DNA from: Asaia bogorensis
GTDB taxonomy: Bacteria > Pseudomonadota > Alphaproteobacteria > Acetobacterales > Acetobacteraceae
Length of the DNA: 64,000 bases
Assembly (NCBI GenBank): GCA_943333505.2
Contig: CALQTN020000001.1
Location: 1-64,000, forward strand
Reading direction: 5' to 3'
The translations under genes and the position numbers were made by a program. The notes beneath the pieces are model-generated. The model did no database searches. It saw only the letters and a program-made list of their open reading frames with translations, and was not told where the DNA came from. Of the stretch, positions 26,637 to 37,469 are shown in pieces (the stretch's first letter is position 1; each line of letters starts with the position of its first letter).

Positions 26637-27252
26637 CACCAGACTCCTGTGCAACTTCACTCGGGGCGATGGTGTCACGACGACCGATGAGGTCTGCGAC
26701 TTTCTTACCACGGCGGTTCGCGACAGAGCGTGGGCTCGCACATCGTGTCAACGCGGCAAATGTGGCCTTGACCATGTTGTGCGGGTTGCGACTGCCCAAG
26801 CTTTTTGCCACCACATCACCAATGCCAAGGCTCTCGAACACAGCGCGCATAGGACCACCAGCAATAATGCCGGTACCCGCCGACGCACTCCGAAGCACAA
26901 CATGGCCGGCGCCATAATGGCCTTCGGTGTCGTGGTGAAGCGTTCGGCCTTCCTTCATCGGCACCCGAATCATACCGCGCTTGGCGCGTTCTGTCGCCTT
27001 GCGGATTGCTTCCGGCACTTCGCGCGCCTTACCGGCGCCGTAGCCAACGCGGCCTTTCTGGTCACCAACCACCACGAGCGCGGCAAAGGCGAACCGACGT
27101 CCACCCTTCACCACTTTCGCCACGCGATTGATGGTAACCAATTTGTCAATCAGATCATCGCCACCGTCATGCGACTGATTGCTATTGCTGTTGCGATCCC
27201 GATCGCGCCCGCCGCGGCCTTGGCCGCCGCCTTCCCGAGGTTCCCGTGCCAT
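26629..27252 (-). CDS. rpsE: 30S ribosomal protein S5
   Basis: At 207 residues, it has an Arg/Gly/Asn/Ser-rich N-terminal extension of about 30 residues, then [20 protein letters not shown] and [20 protein letters not shown]. It helps maintain decoding accuracy at the mRNA entry site. The N-terminal extension ([17 protein letters not shown]) is low-complexity. Confidence 0.97.
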   Translation of the reverse strand: MAREPREGGGQGRGGRDRDRNSNSNQSHDGGDDLIDKLVTINRVAKVVKGGRRFAFAALVVVGDQKGRVGYGAGKAREVPEAIRKATERAKRGMIRVPMKEGRTLHHDTEGHYGAGHVVLRSASAGTGIIAGGPMRAVFESLGIGDVVAKSLGSRNPHNMVKATFAALTRCASPRSVANRRGKKVADLIGRRDTIAPSEVAQESGDV

Positions 27253-27263
27253 TCCTGTGTTTC

Positions 27264-27626
27264 CTAGAAGGCCAGACCGCCCTCTCGGGCGGCCTCGGCC
27301 AGCGCCTTAACGCGGCCGTGATAGAGATAGGCGCCGCGGTCGAAGACGACCGTTGTGACGCCGGCGGCAATAGCGCGTTCAGCAACCAGCTTACCAACGG
27401 CCGCGGCTGCGTCCTTGTCGGCACCAGTCTTCAACGCCTCCCGAAGATCGCGGTCAAGGCTCGAGGCAGCGGCCAACGTGCGACCTGCCGCATCGTCGAT
27501 CACCTGGGCATAAATATGCTGGGAAGACCGGAACACCGACAAACGCGGGCGACCACCGGCCTTGCGCCGCAGCTGAAAGCGCAGTCTCTCGCGCCGACGC
27601 TGGGCCAGATTTTTGTTGTCACTCAT
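27264..27626 (-). CDS. rplR: 50S ribosomal protein L18
   Basis: At 120 residues, it has [20 protein letters not shown] and [20 protein letters not shown], the 5S rRNA-binding L18 pattern. Its ATG shares one base with the rplF stop codon (TAATG at 27624-27628). Confidence 0.97.
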   Translation of the reverse strand: MSDNKNLAQRRRERLRFQLRRKAGGRPRLSVFRSSQHIYAQVIDDAAGRTLAAASSLDRDLREALKTGADKDAAAAVGKLVAERAIAAGVTTVVFDRGAYLYHGRVKALAEAAREGGLAF

Positions 27627-28159
27627 TACTTCTTCTTACCTTCCTTGCGGAGGATCTGTTCGCCCTCGAACTTCACGCCTTTGCCCTTGTATGGCTCAGG
27701 CGGACGCCAGGCGCGGATTTCGGCGCACACCTGGCCGACGAGGCGTTTGTCTACACCCTCGACTTTAATACTGGTCGGCTTTTCGCACGTCACCTTGATC
27801 CCATCGGGTATCGCGTAAACCACGTCATGGGAAAACCCAAGATTAATCACCAGGTTCGGTCCGTTGACCGCCGCACGATAGCCAGTGCCGGTAATTTCCA
27901 TGGTTTTGGAGAAGCCGACCGACACGCCTTTGACCATGGTGGCGATCAACGCGCGGGTCGTGCCCCACATCATCCGGGCGGGGGCCGAATTCCCGCGCGG
28001 AGCAACCGACACCTTGTTGCCATCAATCATGGTATCAACCCGGTCAGTAAGAGCCAGGGTCAATTGCCCCAGCTTTCCAGTCGCCGTGAAGACGCCGTTG
28101 GCGAGCACAACCTGCACACCAGCCGGAACCTCAACGGGATATTTGCCTACGCGTGACAT
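27626..28159 (-). CDS. rplF: 50S ribosomal protein L6
   Basis: At 177 residues, it runs from the ATG at 28159 ([20 protein letters not shown]), the conserved L6 start. A longer in-frame reading from 28204 is not conserved. The C-terminal [20 protein letters not shown] is the family signature. It binds near the sarcin-ricin loop. Confidence 0.97.
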   Translation of the reverse strand: MSRVGKYPVEVPAGVQVVLANGVFTATGKLGQLTLALTDRVDTMIDGNKVSVAPRGNSAPARMMWGTTRALIATMVKGVSVGFSKTMEITGTGYRAAVNGPNLVINLGFSHDVVYAIPDGIKVTCEKPTSIKVEGVDKRLVGQVCAEIRAWRPPEPYKGKGVKFEGEQILRKEGKKK

Positions 28160-28169
28160 AGCATCCCCC

Positions 28170-28568
28170 TTAGAAGACCCGGCAAAGCACTTCGCCGCCA
28201 ACATTGGCAGCGCGCGCTTCGGCGTCGCTCAGCACCCCACGTGGGGTCGACAGGATTGAAACTCCCAAACCGGCGTATACCCGCGGCAATTCCTTAATCT
28301 TGGAATATACACGACGTCCGGGCTTGGATACGCGGGTGATTTCCTTAATCACCGGCTCGCCTTCGCTATACTTCAACTCAATTCGAAGTTGGGCCACGCC
28401 GGGGCGCAGCTCCTCGGACGCGAACCCCCGAATGAAACCCTCACGCTTCAACGCGTCGAGCACATTGGCGCGCAAATGAGACGCTGGCGCAACACATGAC
28501 GTGTGGCGGGCGTTCTGCGCATTGCGGATGCGGGTGAGCATGTCACCCAGCGGATCTGACATTGACAT
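28170..28568 (-). CDS. rpsH: 30S ribosomal protein S8
   Basis: At 132 residues, it runs from the ATG at 28568 ([20 protein letters not shown]). The longer in-frame reading from 28649 overlaps rps[21 protein letters not shown] near the C-terminus is the S8 signature. In Escherichia coli S8 represses the spc operon at rplE; whether that occurs here is unknown. Confidence 0.97.
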   Translation of the reverse strand: MSMSDPLGDMLTRIRNAQNARHTSCVAPASHLRANVLDALKREGFIRGFASEELRPGVAQLRIELKYSEGEPVIKEITRVSKPGRRVYSKIKELPRVYAGLGVSILSTPRGVLSDAEARAANVGGEVLCRVF

Positions 28569-28579
28569 TCTGCGGATCC

Positions 28580-28885
28580 CTACCAGCTGGCCTTGGTCAT
28601 GCCAGGAATCTGGCCGGCGCTGGCCAGATCGCGTAAGGCGATGCGGCACAGTTTGAACTTACGATAGTTGCCACGGCTACGGCCGGTGAGTTCGCAACGT
28701 AGGCGAACACGGACCTTGGCGCCATTACGCGGCAGTTGCGCAAGTTTAATGGTCGCTTCAAACCGGTCTTCCACCGGCAGCGTGCGATCCATCACGATAT
28801 CCTTCAAAACGCCGCGCTTCTTCTTATCGCGCGCCGCCATACGTGTCCGCATTACGTTGCGGTTGACCTGTGAGGTCTTGGCCAT
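28580..28885 (-). CDS. rpsN: 30S ribosomal protein S14 (zinc-free long form)
   Basis: At 101 residues, it begins [20 protein letters not shown] and carries [20 protein letters not shown] then [21 protein letters not shown]. It lacks the CxxC zinc pairs of the short form, so it is the zinc-independent paralogue. It is in the usual place between rplE and rpsH. Confidence 0.97.
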   Translation of the reverse strand: MAKTSQVNRNVMRTRMAARDKKKRGVLKDIVMDRTLPVEDRFEATIKLAQLPRNGAKVRVRLRCELTGRSRGNYRKFKLCRIALRDLASAGQIPGMTKASW

Positions 28886-28972
28886 CCTGTCTTACCCTCC
28901 GGAACCAACCGGCTTACGCCGGGGGTATTCCAAACCTTGTGTCAAAAAACGCGAGCTCTGCCCCAGCAGCTA

Positions 28973-29707
28973 TCAAGCAGCGAAGGGGATATCAAACTGC
29001 TTCAGCAACGCTTTTGCCTCAGCATCCGTCTTGGCGGTGGTAACGAACACCACGTCCATGCCGCGCACCTGCTCAACCTTGTCATAGATAATCTCGGGGA
29101 ACACGATCTGTTCCTTGAGGCCCATAGCAAAGTTTCCGCGTCCATCAAAACCCTTGCCTGTGATGCCGCGGAAGTCACGGACACGAGGGAGAGCAATCGT
29201 CACCAGACGGTCAAGAAATTCATACATCCGGGTCTTGCGAAGTGTTACTTTGCAACCGATCGGGAGACCCTCGCGGATCTTGAAGCCAGCGATCGCCTTC
29301 TTCGCCACGGTCTTCACCGGCCGTTGCCCAGCGATCAAGGCCATTTCAGACACTGCCGCGTCGAGCTTCTTCTGGTCACCCGACGCTTCGCCAACGCCCA
29401 TATTCAACACAATCTTCTCCAGGCGTGGCACCTGCATCGGGTTGGTGTAGCCGAACTGGGTGAGCATCGCTGCGCGGATGCTGTCGTGATAGCGCTTCAG
29501 CATCCGCGGCATTTCGCCGGTTCCAGAGGCCGATTCGGCTGAAACGGTGAAGCTGACTTCGCCGCGCCCCCGAGACGGCAGGTCCCCGGGCTTTCCAGCG
29601 CCGCCTTTGGCGCTATTGCCTTTCGCGCCGGCCTTGCCAGCAGTCTTGCCGCCCTTGGCGCCGCCCTTTACGGGGGCCTTACCGCCGGACTTCTTCTTGT
29701 CGCTCAT
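28973..29707 (-). CDS. rplE: 50S ribosomal protein L5 with long N-terminal extension
   Basis: This L5 is 244 residues rather than the usual ~180. Residues 66-244 ([20 protein letters not shown] onward, with [14 protein letters not shown] and [18 protein letters not shown]) are a complete standard L5 that binds 5S rRNA. Residues 1-65 are a Lys/Gly/Ala-rich low-complexity tail ([20 protein letters not shown] and onward). I favour the long form because the start at 29707 has GAGGA at 8 bases and lies 10 bases after rplX. The internal Met66 (29512) would leave a 205-base gap. The tail probably contacts rRNA or is an acid/RNA-binding adaptation. Confidence 0.93.
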   Translation of the reverse strand: MSDKKKSGGKAPVKGGAKGGKTAGKAGAKGNSAKGGAGKPGDLPSRGRGEVSFTVSAESASGTGEMPRMLKRYHDSIRAAMLTQFGYTNPMQVPRLEKIVLNMGVGEASGDQKKLDAAVSEMALIAGQRPVKTVAKKAIAGFKIREGLPIGCKVTLRKTRMYEFLDRLVTIALPRVRDFRGITGKGFDGRGNFAMGLKEQIVFPEIIYDKVEQVRGMDVVFVTTAKTDAEAKALLKQFDIPFAA

Positions 29708-29717
29708 CGCTCTATCC

Positions 29718-30038
29718 TCAACCTTCGATCAGGTTGCCGGTCGCCTTGGCGACGCGGACCTTGCGACCGTCTTCCAAAACCCGGAACCCAACCTTGCTTG
29801 CCGTTCCGGTTTTCGGATCAACTAACTTCAGATTGGACAAGTGCAGCGGCGCCTCAACCTGAATAATGCCACCTGGCTGACCCATACCCTTAGGCTTGGT
29901 GTGCTTCGTCATCATATTGATGCCTTGCACGACCGCGCGATCGTCCTTCGGAATGACCCGAAGAACTTCGCCTCGACGCCCCTTGCTGGTGCCGCTGATA
30001 ACCAAGACCTGATCGCCTTTACGAATTCGGGCGGCCAT
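29718..30038 (-). CDS. rplX: 50S ribosomal protein L24
   Basis: At 106 residues, it has [20 protein letters not shown] at the N-terminus, the KOW motif that starts large-subunit assembly, and [20 protein letters not shown]. The ATG shares one base with the rplN stop codon, so translation is coupled. Confidence 0.97.
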   Translation of the reverse strand: MAARIRKGDQVLVISGTSKGRRGEVLRVIPKDDRAVVQGINMMTKHTKPKGMGQPGGIIQVEAPLHLSNLKLVDPKTGTASKVGFRVLEDGRKVRVAKATGNLIEG

Positions 30039-30406
30039 TACAGCACCTCCGGCGCGAGCGAGATGATCTTCATGAACTTCTTGGCGCGCAATTCGCGGAC
30101 CACTGGCCCAAAAATGCGGGTGCCGATCGGCTCCATCGACTTATTGATCAAAACGGCCGCATTGCGGTCGAAGCGAATAGCGCTGCCATCAGCTCGGCGC
30201 ACCGGGAAGGAAGTACGCACGATCACCGCTTGGTGAACGTCGCCCTTTTTTACCTTACCACGGGGAATGGCGTCCTTGATCGAGACGACGATAACATCGC
30301 CGACCGACGCGGTCTTACGCTTTGAGCCACCGAGCACCTTGATGCACAGAACCTTCTTGGCGCCGGAATTGTCGGCGACTTCGAGGGTGGATTCGACGGA
30401 GATCAT
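30038..30406 (-). CDS. rplN: 50S ribosomal protein L14
   Basis: The length of 122 residues is standard. [20 protein letters not shown] at the N-terminus and [20 protein letters not shown] at the C-terminus identify it. It lies at the subunit interface near the sarcin-ricin loop. Confidence 0.98.
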   Translation of the reverse strand: MISVESTLEVADNSGAKKVLCIKVLGGSKRKTASVGDVIVVSIKDAIPRGKVKKGDVHQAVIVRTSFPVRRADGSAIRFDRNAAVLINKSMEPIGTRIFGPVVRELRAKKFMKIISLAPEVL

Positions 30407-30418
30407 CTATCCCTCCTC

Positions 30419-30694
30419 CTATGCTTCTGCGGTTACGGATACGGCGTTGGCGAGAACCTGGCCGTTGCGTTCGATCACAATCCAGGTCTTACGTTTGCTG
30501 ATCGGACGGCATTCTTCGATGCGCACCGTATCCCCGATCTTGCAGATCTCACCTTCATCATGGGCTGCATATTTCTTCGAGAGCCGGATGAATTTCTTAT
30601 ACAGCGGATGCATCACACGACGATTGACCAGGACCGTGATGGTCTTGTTCATCTTATCGCTCGTAACCTGCCCGCTAAGGACGCGCCTTGGCAT
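30419..30694 (-). CDS. rpsQ: 30S ribosomal protein S17
   Basis: At 91 residues, it has [20 protein letters not shown] and [20 protein letters not shown] then ISKRKTW, the S17 OB-fold signature. It is a primary 16S rRNA binder. Confidence 0.97.
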   Translation of the reverse strand: MPRRVLSGQVTSDKMNKTITVLVNRRVMHPLYKKFIRLSKKYAAHDEGEICKIGDTVRIEECRPISKRKTWIVIERNGQVLANAVSVTAEA

Positions 30695-30707
30695 CGTCCG
30701 TTCTCCT

Positions 30708-30923
30708 TCAGGACTGCGTGGCGGAGGAAGTCTTCTCCGCCAGAATTGTCTTTACCCGCGCGATATCGCGACGGACCCGGCGAACATCGCCGACACCTTC
30801 GAGTTGCCCAGTCGCTTTCTGGAACCGCATATTGAACTGCGCCTTACGCAGGTCCAGCAGGATCGCCGAAAGTTCGTCAGTTGTTTTCAACCGGACGTCC
30901 GTGGGTTTCATTTCTTTTGCCAT
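30708..30923 (-). CDS. rpmC: 50S ribosomal protein L29
   Basis: At about 71 residues, it runs from the ATG at 30923 ([20 protein letters not shown]), immediately after the rplP stop. The longer reading from 30983 runs into rpl[21 protein letters not shown] and [10 protein letters not shown] are typical. It lies near the tunnel exit where trigger factor and SRP dock. Confidence 0.95.
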   Translation of the reverse strand: MAKEMKPTDVRLKTTDELSAILLDLRKAQFNMRFQKATGQLEGVGDVRRVRRDIARVKTILAEKTSSATQS

Positions 30924-30924
30924 C

Positions 30925-31341
30925 TTAGGCATCCCCAATGCGGGCAATGAACTTGGTCTTGATCGGCAACTTCGCCGCGCCAAGCGTCAAGGCTTCTTTG
31001 GCAAGATCAGCAGTGACACCGTCGATCTCAAACATGATACGGCCCGGCTTCACCCGGCAAACCCAAAACTCGGGGCTTCCCTTGCCGGAGCCCATGCGGA
31101 CTTCGGCCGGTTTCAACGAGACCGGAACATCCGGGAATATCCGGATCCAGACACGGCCGGCGCGCTTCATCGCACGCGTAATCGCGCGGCGTGCCGCCTC
31201 GATCTGGCGGGCAGTAATGCGTTCCGGTTCCAGCGCCTTTAGGCCGAAGGTACCGAAGTTTAGATCAGTGCCACCCTTGGCCAAGCCATGGATGCGGCCC
31301 TTATGGGCCTTGCGGTATTTGGTGCGTTTGGGGGAGAGCAT
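30925..31341 (-). CDS. rplP: 50S ribosomal protein L16
   Basis: At 138 residues, it begins [20 protein letters not shown] and contains [20 protein letters not shown] and [20 protein letters not shown]. It lies next to the peptidyl-transferase centre and A-site tRNA. Confidence 0.98.
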   Translation of the reverse strand: MLSPKRTKYRKAHKGRIHGLAKGGTDLNFGTFGLKALEPERITARQIEAARRAITRAMKRAGRVWIRIFPDVPVSLKPAEVRMGSGKGSPEFWVCRVKPGRIMFEIDGVTADLAKEALTLGAAKLPIKTKFIARIGDA

Positions 31342-31353
31342 GTCCGTCCGTCC

Positions 31354-32031
31354 TTACCGCTGCGGCGCCTGTTCGGCCGCACGGCGATCTTGCGCCAGCG
31401 GGTCGTGGCCGAGAATCTCACCTTTGAAAATCCAGACCTTGACACCGCAGGTGCCGTAGGTGGTTTTCGCGGTCGCAACGCCGAAATCAATGTCGGCACG
31501 CAGCGTGTGCAATGGCACCCTGCCTTCACGATACCATTCGACCCGAGCAATCTCGGCGCCGCCGAGACGGCCACCGCAGTTGATCCGAATACCCTGGGCG
31601 CCCAGCCGCATGGCCGACTGCACCGCGCGCTTCATTGCGCGCCGGAACGCCACCCGACGCTCAAGCTGCTGAGCAATGTTTTCCGCAACCAGGGTCGCAT
31701 CGATTTCCGGCTTACGGATTTCAACAATGTTCAGCGACACCTCGGACTTGGCGAGTTTTGCCAGGTCCTTGCGCAAATTCTCGATGTCCTGGCCCTTCTT
31801 GCCGATCACGACACCGGGACGCGCGGCATAAATGGTCACGCGGGGCTTTTTTGCCGGCCGCTCGATAACTACCCGCGAGACACCGGCACCAGATAAGCGG
31901 GCGCGTAGATGAGCGCGAAGCTTGAAGTCTTCATGCAGGAGTTTGGCATAATCTGAGCCAGCGAACCAACGGCTATCCCAAGTCCGGTTGATGCCAAGAC
32001 GCAGGCCGATTGGATTTACTTTGTGACCCAT
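31354..32031 (-). CDS. rpsC: 30S ribosomal protein S3
   Basis: At 225 residues, it has [20 protein letters not shown], the KH domain motif [20 protein letters not shown], and the C-terminal [20 protein letters not shown]. It lines the mRNA entry tunnel. It follows rplV by 3 bases. Confidence 0.98.
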   Translation of the reverse strand: MGHKVNPIGLRLGINRTWDSRWFAGSDYAKLLHEDFKLRAHLRARLSGAGVSRVVIERPAKKPRVTIYAARPGVVIGKKGQDIENLRKDLAKLAKSEVSLNIVEIRKPEIDATLVAENIAQQLERRVAFRRAMKRAVQSAMRLGAQGIRINCGGRLGGAEIARVEWYREGRVPLHTLRADIDFGVATAKTTYGTCGVKVWIFKGEILGHDPLAQDRRAAEQAPQR

Positions 32032-32034
32032 GGG

Positions 32035-32505
32035 TTATGCCGCCCCTTGTTCGGAGGCCACGGTCTCGACCGCAGCCAATTCAGCATCCACCGCCGCAAT
32101 CGCGGCAGCATCGGGCATCTCATCGAGAACCGCTTCCTGCCGTTCGGCAACCACGATCTTGATGTGACTGAACCACTTCTCGATGCGGGAGGATTTGCCG
32201 CGGCCACGAGCCATAAAACGCTTCATAACGATGGCGCGGCCGACCTCTGCACGGTGGATATAGAGGCGATCAACGTCGAGACCGTGATTGTTCTCGGCAT
32301 TGGCGATCGCACTCTCCAACAGCTTCTTCACTGTCTGAGCAATGCGGCGCTTGCTGAAAGTAAGAGTGGCAACGGCGTTGGCGGCTGAACGGTTGCGGAT
32401 TAGACCAGCAACCAGGTTCAGCTTGCGCGGCGAGACATGAACGTTGCGCAGGATCGCTTGCGCCTCGGTATCAGCCAGCATACGCGGATGTTTCGGCTTG
32501 CTCAT
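32035..32505 (-). CDS. rplV: 50S ribosomal protein L22 with C-terminal extension
   Basis: At 156 residues, it runs from the ATG at 32505 ([20 protein letters not shown]), next to the rpsS stop; the longer reading from 32703 is antiparallel to nothing conserved and overlaps rpsS. The core ([40 protein letters not shown]) is normal and lines the exit tunnel. About 30 extra Ala/Glu-rich residues follow HIKIVVAER at the C-terminus. Confidence 0.96.
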   Translation of the reverse strand: MSKPKHPRMLADTEAQAILRNVHVSPRKLNLVAGLIRNRSAANAVATLTFSKRRIAQTVKKLLESAIANAENNHGLDVDRLYIHRAEVGRAIVMKRFMARGRGKSSRIEKWFSHIKIVVAERQEAVLDEMPDAAAIAAVDAELAAVETVASEQGAA

Positions 32506-32506
32506 A

Positions 32507-32785
32507 TCAGCCCCGCTTCGCCTTCTTGTCGGCCGAGTGGCCAGTGAATGTACGAGTCGGCGAGAATTCGCCAAACTTATGCCCCACCATGTTCTCGGAC
32601 ACCTGCACCGGCAGGAACTTCTTGCCATTATAGACGCCAAACACCAAACCGATAAATTGCGGCAGGATGGTGGAACGGCGCGACCAGATCTTGATGACCT
32701 CATTGCGGCCAGACTGACGGGCCGCTTCGGCCTTGTTCAGCATATACCCGTCAACGAACGGGCCTTTCCAGGAGGAACGGGTCAT
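32507..32785 (-). CDS. rpsS: 30S ribosomal protein S19
   Basis: At 92 residues, it begins [20 protein letters not shown], with [20 protein letters not shown] and [20 protein letters not shown]. It binds the head of the small subunit with S13. Confidence 0.98.
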   Translation of the reverse strand: MTRSSWKGPFVDGYMLNKAEAARQSGRNEVIKIWSRRSTILPQFIGLVFGVYNGKKFLPVQVSENMVGHKFGEFSPTRTFTGHSADKKAKRG

Positions 32786-32788
32786 GGC

Positions 32789-33622
32789 TTAGCCCTTGCC
32801 CTTGCTGCGGTTGCGAATAATCAAACGATCCGTCCGCTTGTTCATACGAGTCTTGTAGCCCTTGGTCGGCTTACCCCAAGGCGTAACCGGATGACGGCCG
32901 CCCGAGGTTCGGCCTTCACCACCGCCATGCGGATGGTCAACCGGGTTCATCACAACACCGCGGTTATGCGGCTTACGGCCCAACCAGCGATTGCGTCCGG
33001 CCTTGCCGAGGCTCTGGTTCGAGTTGTCGGCGTTTGAAACCGCCCCAACCGTACCCATACACTCGCCGCGCACCATACGAAGTTCACCCGACATCAGCTT
33101 GATTTGGGCGTAGCCAGAATCTTTCCCGACGAGCTGGGCATATTGGCCAGCAGCGCGGGCAATTTTACCACCCGCACCGGGCTTCAATTCGATGTTGTGC
33201 ACGATCGTCCCGACCGGGATGGCACCAAGCGGCATAGCGTTGCCCGGCTTGATATCGACCCGAGCGCCCGAAATGACGTTATCGCCAACCTTCAGACGCT
33301 GCGGAGCAAGGATATAAGCAAGCTCGCCGTCCTGATACTTCAACAGCGCGATGAAGGCGGTGCGGTTCGGATCGTATTCAATACGCTCAACACTCGCCGG
33401 AACGTCGGCACGGCGGCGCTTGAAATCGACGATACGATAGGTTTGCTTATGCCCACCACCGCGAAAGAAGCTGGTGATCCGACCATGGTTGTTACGGCCA
33501 CCGGTCGAATGTTTACCTTCCGTCAGGCCCTTAACCGGCTTGCCCTTCCACAGATCTCTGCGGTCGATCAGCACCGTGCCGCGAAGGCTAGGCGTGACGG
33601 GATTAAAATTTTTCATCGCCAT
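32789..33622 (-). CDS. rplB: 50S ribosomal protein L2
   Basis: At 277 residues, it has [20 protein letters not shown] and the highly conserved C-terminal [20 protein letters not shown] carrying the critical His. It is required for subunit joining and peptidyl transfer. Order rplW-rplB-rpsS is standard. Confidence 0.98.
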   Translation of the reverse strand: MAMKNFNPVTPSLRGTVLIDRRDLWKGKPVKGLTEGKHSTGGRNNHGRITSFFRGGGHKQTYRIVDFKRRRADVPASVERIEYDPNRTAFIALLKYQDGELAYILAPQRLKVGDNVISGARVDIKPGNAMPLGAIPVGTIVHNIELKPGAGGKIARAAGQYAQLVGKDSGYAQIKLMSGELRMVRGECMGTVGAVSNADNSNQSLGKAGRNRWLGRKPHNRGVVMNPVDHPHGGGEGRTSGGRHPVTPWGKPTKGYKTRMNKRTDRLIIRNRSKGKG

Positions 33623-33638
33623 TTCAGCTATTCCCGCC

Positions 33639-33980
33639 CTATGCCAGACCGGTGGTCAGATCGATCGACTGACCATCGGCAAGCCGCACATAAGCCTTTT
33701 TGACATCCGAGCGTCGACCCGGACGGCCTTTGTGCATTTTCGTCTTGCCCTTGAGCACCAACGTGTTAACGCCAAGCACTTTAACACCGAACAGGCCTTC
33801 AATCGCGGCCTTGATCTCGGGCTTGCTGGCATCAATCGCCACCTTGAACACCACCTGGCTACGCTCGGCAAGCGCCGTCGCTTTTTCGGTGATTACCGGG
33901 CTGCGGATGATGGTGTACATCGCTTCCCGCGACAGGGTTGGGCCCTTTTTCGGGGCCTTCACCACCTGGGTCTCACTCAT
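33639..33980 (-). CDS. rplW: 50S ribosomal protein L23
   Basis: At 113 residues, it has [20 protein letters not shown] and [20 protein letters not shown]. It is the main docking site for trigger factor and SRP at the tunnel exit. An N-terminal extension of about 18 residues precedes the core. Its ATG overlaps the rplD stop by 4 bases. Confidence 0.97.
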   Translation of the reverse strand: MSETQVVKAPKKGPTLSREAMYTIIRSPVITEKATALAERSQVVFKVAIDASKPEIKAAIEGLFGVKVLGVNTLVLKGKTKMHKGRPGRRSDVKKAYVRLADGQSIDLTTGLA

Positions 33981-34591
33981 GCCAGACGCTCCTTCAGGCC
34001 TTCAAGTCCGGCCGTGGTAATGACCAGCACGTCATGGCGGAGAATGTCATACACATTGGCCCCGACCGTCGGCAGCAAATCGATGCCGATGATGTTGCGG
34101 CTCGCCAAAGCGAAACCGACATCAATGTCCCGATCGACGACCAAAGCGGATGTCCAACCAAGCGCATTCAGCTTGACCTGCAAGTCGCGGGTCTTTGTTG
34201 GGCCGTTAATGGTGTCGAGCACCACCAGCTTTCCGTCTGCCTGCTTTTGCGAGAGAGCACTGATCAGGCCCAGTCGACGGATCTTCTTCGGAAGATCGTA
34301 TTCGTGGCTGCGGACCACCGGACCATGCACCACACCGCCGCCGCGAAACTGCGGAGCGCGCAAGCTACCCTGGCGGGCGCTGCCTGTGCCTTTTTGCTTG
34401 TACGGTTTCTTTGTTGTTCCGCGAACTTCGCCCATACCTTTGATTTTGTGGGTTCCCGCACGGCGCTTCGACTGCTGCCACTGAACCACGCGGGCCATGA
34501 TGTCCTTGCGTGGAATTGCTCCGAACAAGGCTTCAGGAAGCTCGGTCACACCGGCCGAACCATTTTCGAGGGTTTTGATTTCGATTTGCAT
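33977..34591 (-). CDS. rplD: 50S ribosomal protein L4
   Basis: At 204 residues, it runs from the ATG at 34591 ([20 protein letters not shown]); the upstream in-frame 16 residues from 34639 are not conserved. Core segments are [20 protein letters not shown] and [20 protein letters not shown]. In Escherichia coli L4 represses the S10 operon; no such leader was examined here. Confidence 0.97.
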   Translation of the reverse strand: MQIEIKTLENGSAGVTELPEALFGAIPRKDIMARVVQWQQSKRRAGTHKIKGMGEVRGTTKKPYKQKGTGSARQGSLRAPQFRGGGVVHGPVVRSHEYDLPKKIRRLGLISALSQKQADGKLVVLDTINGPTKTRDLQVKLNALGWTSALVVDRDIDVGFALASRNIIGIDLLPTVGANVYDILRHDVLVITTAGLEGLKERLA

Positions 34592-34601
34592 CGTATTGTC
34601 C

Positions 34602-35315
34602 TCAACCCTCTGCTTCGACGGGCGTGCTGGTCGGGGCATTCGCCTCGATCAATGCCGCCGGGTAAGGGAGATCCACCGGGCGCGGTTTCTTGATCGCATC
34701 GCGCACGGTGACGTAGCCACCCTTAGAACCCGGAACTGCGCCATGCACCATCACCAAGCCACGCGCGACATCAATCGCGGCGATCACCAGGTTGAGGGTC
34801 GTGATGCGGTCCTGGCCCATATGGCCGGCCATTTTCTTGTTCTTGAAGGTCTTGCCTGGATCCTGACGGTTACCGGTCGAGCCATGCGAACGATGGCTGA
34901 TCGACACGCCGTGGCTGGCTTCAAGGCCGGCAAAGTTCCAACGCTTCATGGCGCCGGCAAAACCTTTGCCCTGCGAAACACCAGTCACATCGACCTTCTG
35001 ACCGACCACAAAATGGGCAGCGGACAGGGTGACGCCGGGTTCCAGCAGCGCATCAGCTGCCACGCGGAATTCAACGACCTTCATCTTCGGCTCAACCTTG
35101 GCTTTCGCGAAGTGGCCCTTGTTGGGGTCGGTAACATTCTTGACCTTCGCGCGCCCCCAGCCGAGCTGGACGGCGTCGTAGCCGTCTTTCTCTGTGGTGC
35201 GCGCGGCAACAACCTGGAGTTCGTCCAGGTGAAGCACGGTGACGGGAACATGGGTCCCGTCTTCCTTGAAGATCCGGGTCATGCCCAGCTTCTTCGCGAG
35301 AAGTCCTGTACGCAT
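34602..35315 (-). CDS. rplC: 50S ribosomal protein L3
   Basis: At 237 residues, it runs from the ATG at 35315 ([20 protein letters not shown]), the conserved start; the reading from 35360 adds 15 unlikely residues. It contains [20 protein letters not shown] and [20 protein letters not shown], the Gln site usually methylated by PrmB. It nucleates large-subunit assembly. Confidence 0.97.
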   Translation of the reverse strand: MRTGLLAKKLGMTRIFKEDGTHVPVTVLHLDELQVVAARTTEKDGYDAVQLGWGRAKVKNVTDPNKGHFAKAKVEPKMKVVEFRVAADALLEPGVTLSAAHFVVGQKVDVTGVSQGKGFAGAMKRWNFAGLEASHGVSISHRSHGSTGNRQDPGKTFKNKKMAGHMGQDRITTLNLVIAAIDVARGLVMVHGAVPGSKGGYVTVRDAIKKPRPVDLPYPAALIEANAPTSTPVEAEG

Positions 35316-35393
35316 AAGTTTCTTTCCCCAGAGGGACCCAAGCGCGGGTCCGTAGGCCAAAATTTACCGGCCGGAAGGCTCCCGGCGCGGGCG

Positions 35394-35702
35394 TTAGATC
35401 TTGATTTCGACGTCAACGCCGGAGGCAAGATCCAACTTCATGAGCGCGTCCACCGTCTGTGGGGTCGGATCGACAATGTCGAGCAGACGACGATGAGTGC
35501 GGATTTCGAATTGTTCGCGGCTTTTCTTGTCGACATGCGGCGACCGATTGACCGTGAAACGTTCGATGTGGGTCGGTAGGGGAATTGGCCCTCGCACCCG
35601 CGCACCCGTCCGCTTGGCGGTGTTCACGATTTCCTTAGTGCTGTTATCCAACACCCGATGATCGTACGCCTTGAGGCGAATGCGTATGTTCTGATTATCC
35701 AT
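35394..35702 (-). CDS. rpsJ: 30S ribosomal protein S10
   Basis: At 102 residues, it has [40 protein letters not shown] and [20 protein letters not shown]. It is also NusE, which links translation to transcription through NusG. It heads the S10 cluster but is only 43 bases downstream of tuf with no terminator between. Confidence 0.98.
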   Translation of the reverse strand: MDNQNIRIRLKAYDHRVLDNSTKEIVNTAKRTGARVRGPIPLPTHIERFTVNRSPHVDKKSREQFEIRTHRRLLDIVDPTPQTVDALMKLDLASGVDVEIKI

Positions 35703-35745
35703 CGCTCAGCATTTCCATGCCCGGAGGCCTGGAACCTTTCGTGTG

Positions 35746-36933
35746 TTACTGGACAATCTTTGCAACCACGCCGGCGCCGACAGTGCGGCCACCTTCGCGG
35801 ATAGCAAATCGCAGACCTTCATCCATGGCGATGGGATGGATCAATTCCACATCCATCGACACGTTGTCGCCCGGCATCACCATCTCCACACCTTCCGGCA
35901 GCTGCACAATGCCGGTGACATCGGTGGTGCGGAAGTAGAATTGCGGACGATAATTGGTGAAGAACGGCGTATGACGGCCACCCTCTTCTTTGGTCAAGAT
36001 GTAGCTCTCGGCCTTGAACTTGGTGTGCGGAGTGATCGAGCCCGGCTTGGCCAGAACCTGGCCACGCTCGACGTCTTCACGCTTGGTGCCGCGCAACAAG
36101 GCGCCGATGTTATCGCCAGCCTGGCCCTGATCGAGCAACTTGCGGAACATTTCAACGCCGGTGACGATGGTCTTGATGGTCGGACGAAGGCCGATAACCT
36201 CGACTTCCTCGCCAACCTTCACGATGCCGCGCTCAACACGACCGGTGACCACGGTGCCACGGCCCGAAATCGAGAACACGTCTTCGACAGGCATCAGGAA
36301 GGGCTTATCAACTTCGCGCACCGGCTGAGGAATATAGGCGTCAACCGCTTCCATCAGCTTCAGCACTGCTTGTTCGCCGAGTTCCGGCTGAGTGTCGTTC
36401 AGAGCGCAGACAGCCGAACCCTGAATGATGGGGATATCGTCACCCGGGAAGCCGTAGCTGGTCAGCAGTTCGCGCACTTCAAGTTCAACGAGTTCTAGCA
36501 GGTCGGGGTCCGCAATGTCGCACTTGTTGAGGAACACCACGAGCGCCGGCACGCCAACCTGGCGTGCGAGCAGGATGTGTTCGCGGGTCTGCGGCATCGG
36601 GCCGTCGGCTGCCGAAACCACCAAGATCGCGCCGTCCATCTGAGCGGCGCCGGTGATCATGTTCTTCACATAATCGGCGTGTCCGGGGCAATCGACGTGG
36701 GCATAGTGGCGATTAGCGGTTTCGTATTCCACATGCGCGGTCGAAATCGTGATACCACGAGCGCGCTCTTCCGGCGCCTTGTCGATCTGGTCATAGGCGG
36801 TAAACGTGGCACCGCCCGACTTTGCCAGAATCTTCGTGATCGCCGCGGTCAGCGACGTCTTGCCATGATCGACGTGGCCGATCGTGCCAATGTTGCAGTG
36901 CGGCTTGTTACGTTCAAATTTAGCTTTACCCAT
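35746..36933 (-). CDS. tuf: Elongation factor Tu
   Basis: This 395-residue GTPase delivers aminoacyl-tRNA. The G motifs are GHVDHGKT (19-26), VDCPGHADY and NKCD, with a threonine in the [11 protein letters not shown] effector loop. Domains 2 and 3 are complete. It follows rpsG directly: the usual fusA between them is missing. Downstream it runs into rpsJ. Confidence 0.98.
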   Translation of the reverse strand: MGKAKFERNKPHCNIGTIGHVDHGKTSLTAAITKILAKSGGATFTAYDQIDKAPEERARGITISTAHVEYETANRHYAHVDCPGHADYVKNMITGAAQMDGAILVVSAADGPMPQTREHILLARQVGVPALVVFLNKCDIADPDLLELVELEVRELLTSYGFPGDDIPIIQGSAVCALNDTQPELGEQAVLKLMEAVDAYIPQPVREVDKPFLMPVEDVFSISGRGTVVTGRVERGIVKVGEEVEVIGLRPTIKTIVTGVEMFRKLLDQGQAGDNIGALLRGTKREDVERGQVLAKPGSITPHTKFKAESYILTKEEGGRHTPFFTNYRPQFYFRTTDVTGIVQLPEGVEMVMPGDNVSMDVELIHPIAMDEGLRFAIREGGRTVGAGVVAKIVQ

Positions 36934-36980
36934 CGTCGTGTCTCCGTGCCCGGTCTGGTTTCGGGGTTGGGTGGATCAAA

Positions 36981-37457
36981 TTACCAACGGTAATGGCTGA
37001 AGGCCTTGTTGGCTTCGGCCATGCGATGGGTATCTTCGCGCTTCTTCACAGCCGAACCACGGTTGTTCACCGCATCCGACAACTCGTTCGACAGACGCTC
37101 TTCCATCGTGTGCTCGCCGCGCTTGCGCGCTGAGTCGATGATCCAGCGAATGGCCAATGCTTGGCGACGCTCGGTACGCACTTCGACGGGAACCTGATAG
37201 GTTGCTCCGCCAACGCGGCGCGATCGGACTTCAACAGCCGGCTTCACGTTGTCCAACGCTGTATGGAACATCGCGACCGGGTCGGCTGCTGGGCCGCCGC
37301 GCTTCTTCATTGTATCCATGGCGCCGTAGACGATGCCTTCGGCGGCGGATTTCTTGCCGTCATACATCAGCGCATTCATGAAGCGCGTGATAACAACATC
37401 ACCGAACTTTGCGTCCGGAAGGATTTCGCGTTTAACCGCGCGGCGACGACGTGACAT
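36981..37457 (-). CDS. rpsG: 30S ribosomal protein S7
   Basis: At 158 residues, it begins [20 protein letters not shown] and contains [20 protein letters not shown] and [20 protein letters not shown]. It nucleates assembly of the small-subunit head. It lies 12 bases downstream of rpsL and 47 bases before tuf. Confidence 0.98.
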   Translation of the reverse strand: MSRRRRAVKREILPDAKFGDVVITRFMNALMYDGKKSAAEGIVYGAMDTMKKRGGPAADPVAMFHTALDNVKPAVEVRSRRVGGATYQVPVEVRTERRQALAIRWIIDSARKRGEHTMEERLSNELSDAVNNRGSAVKKREDTHRMAEANKAFSHYRW

Positions 37458-37469
37458 GCTCCGCCCTCC

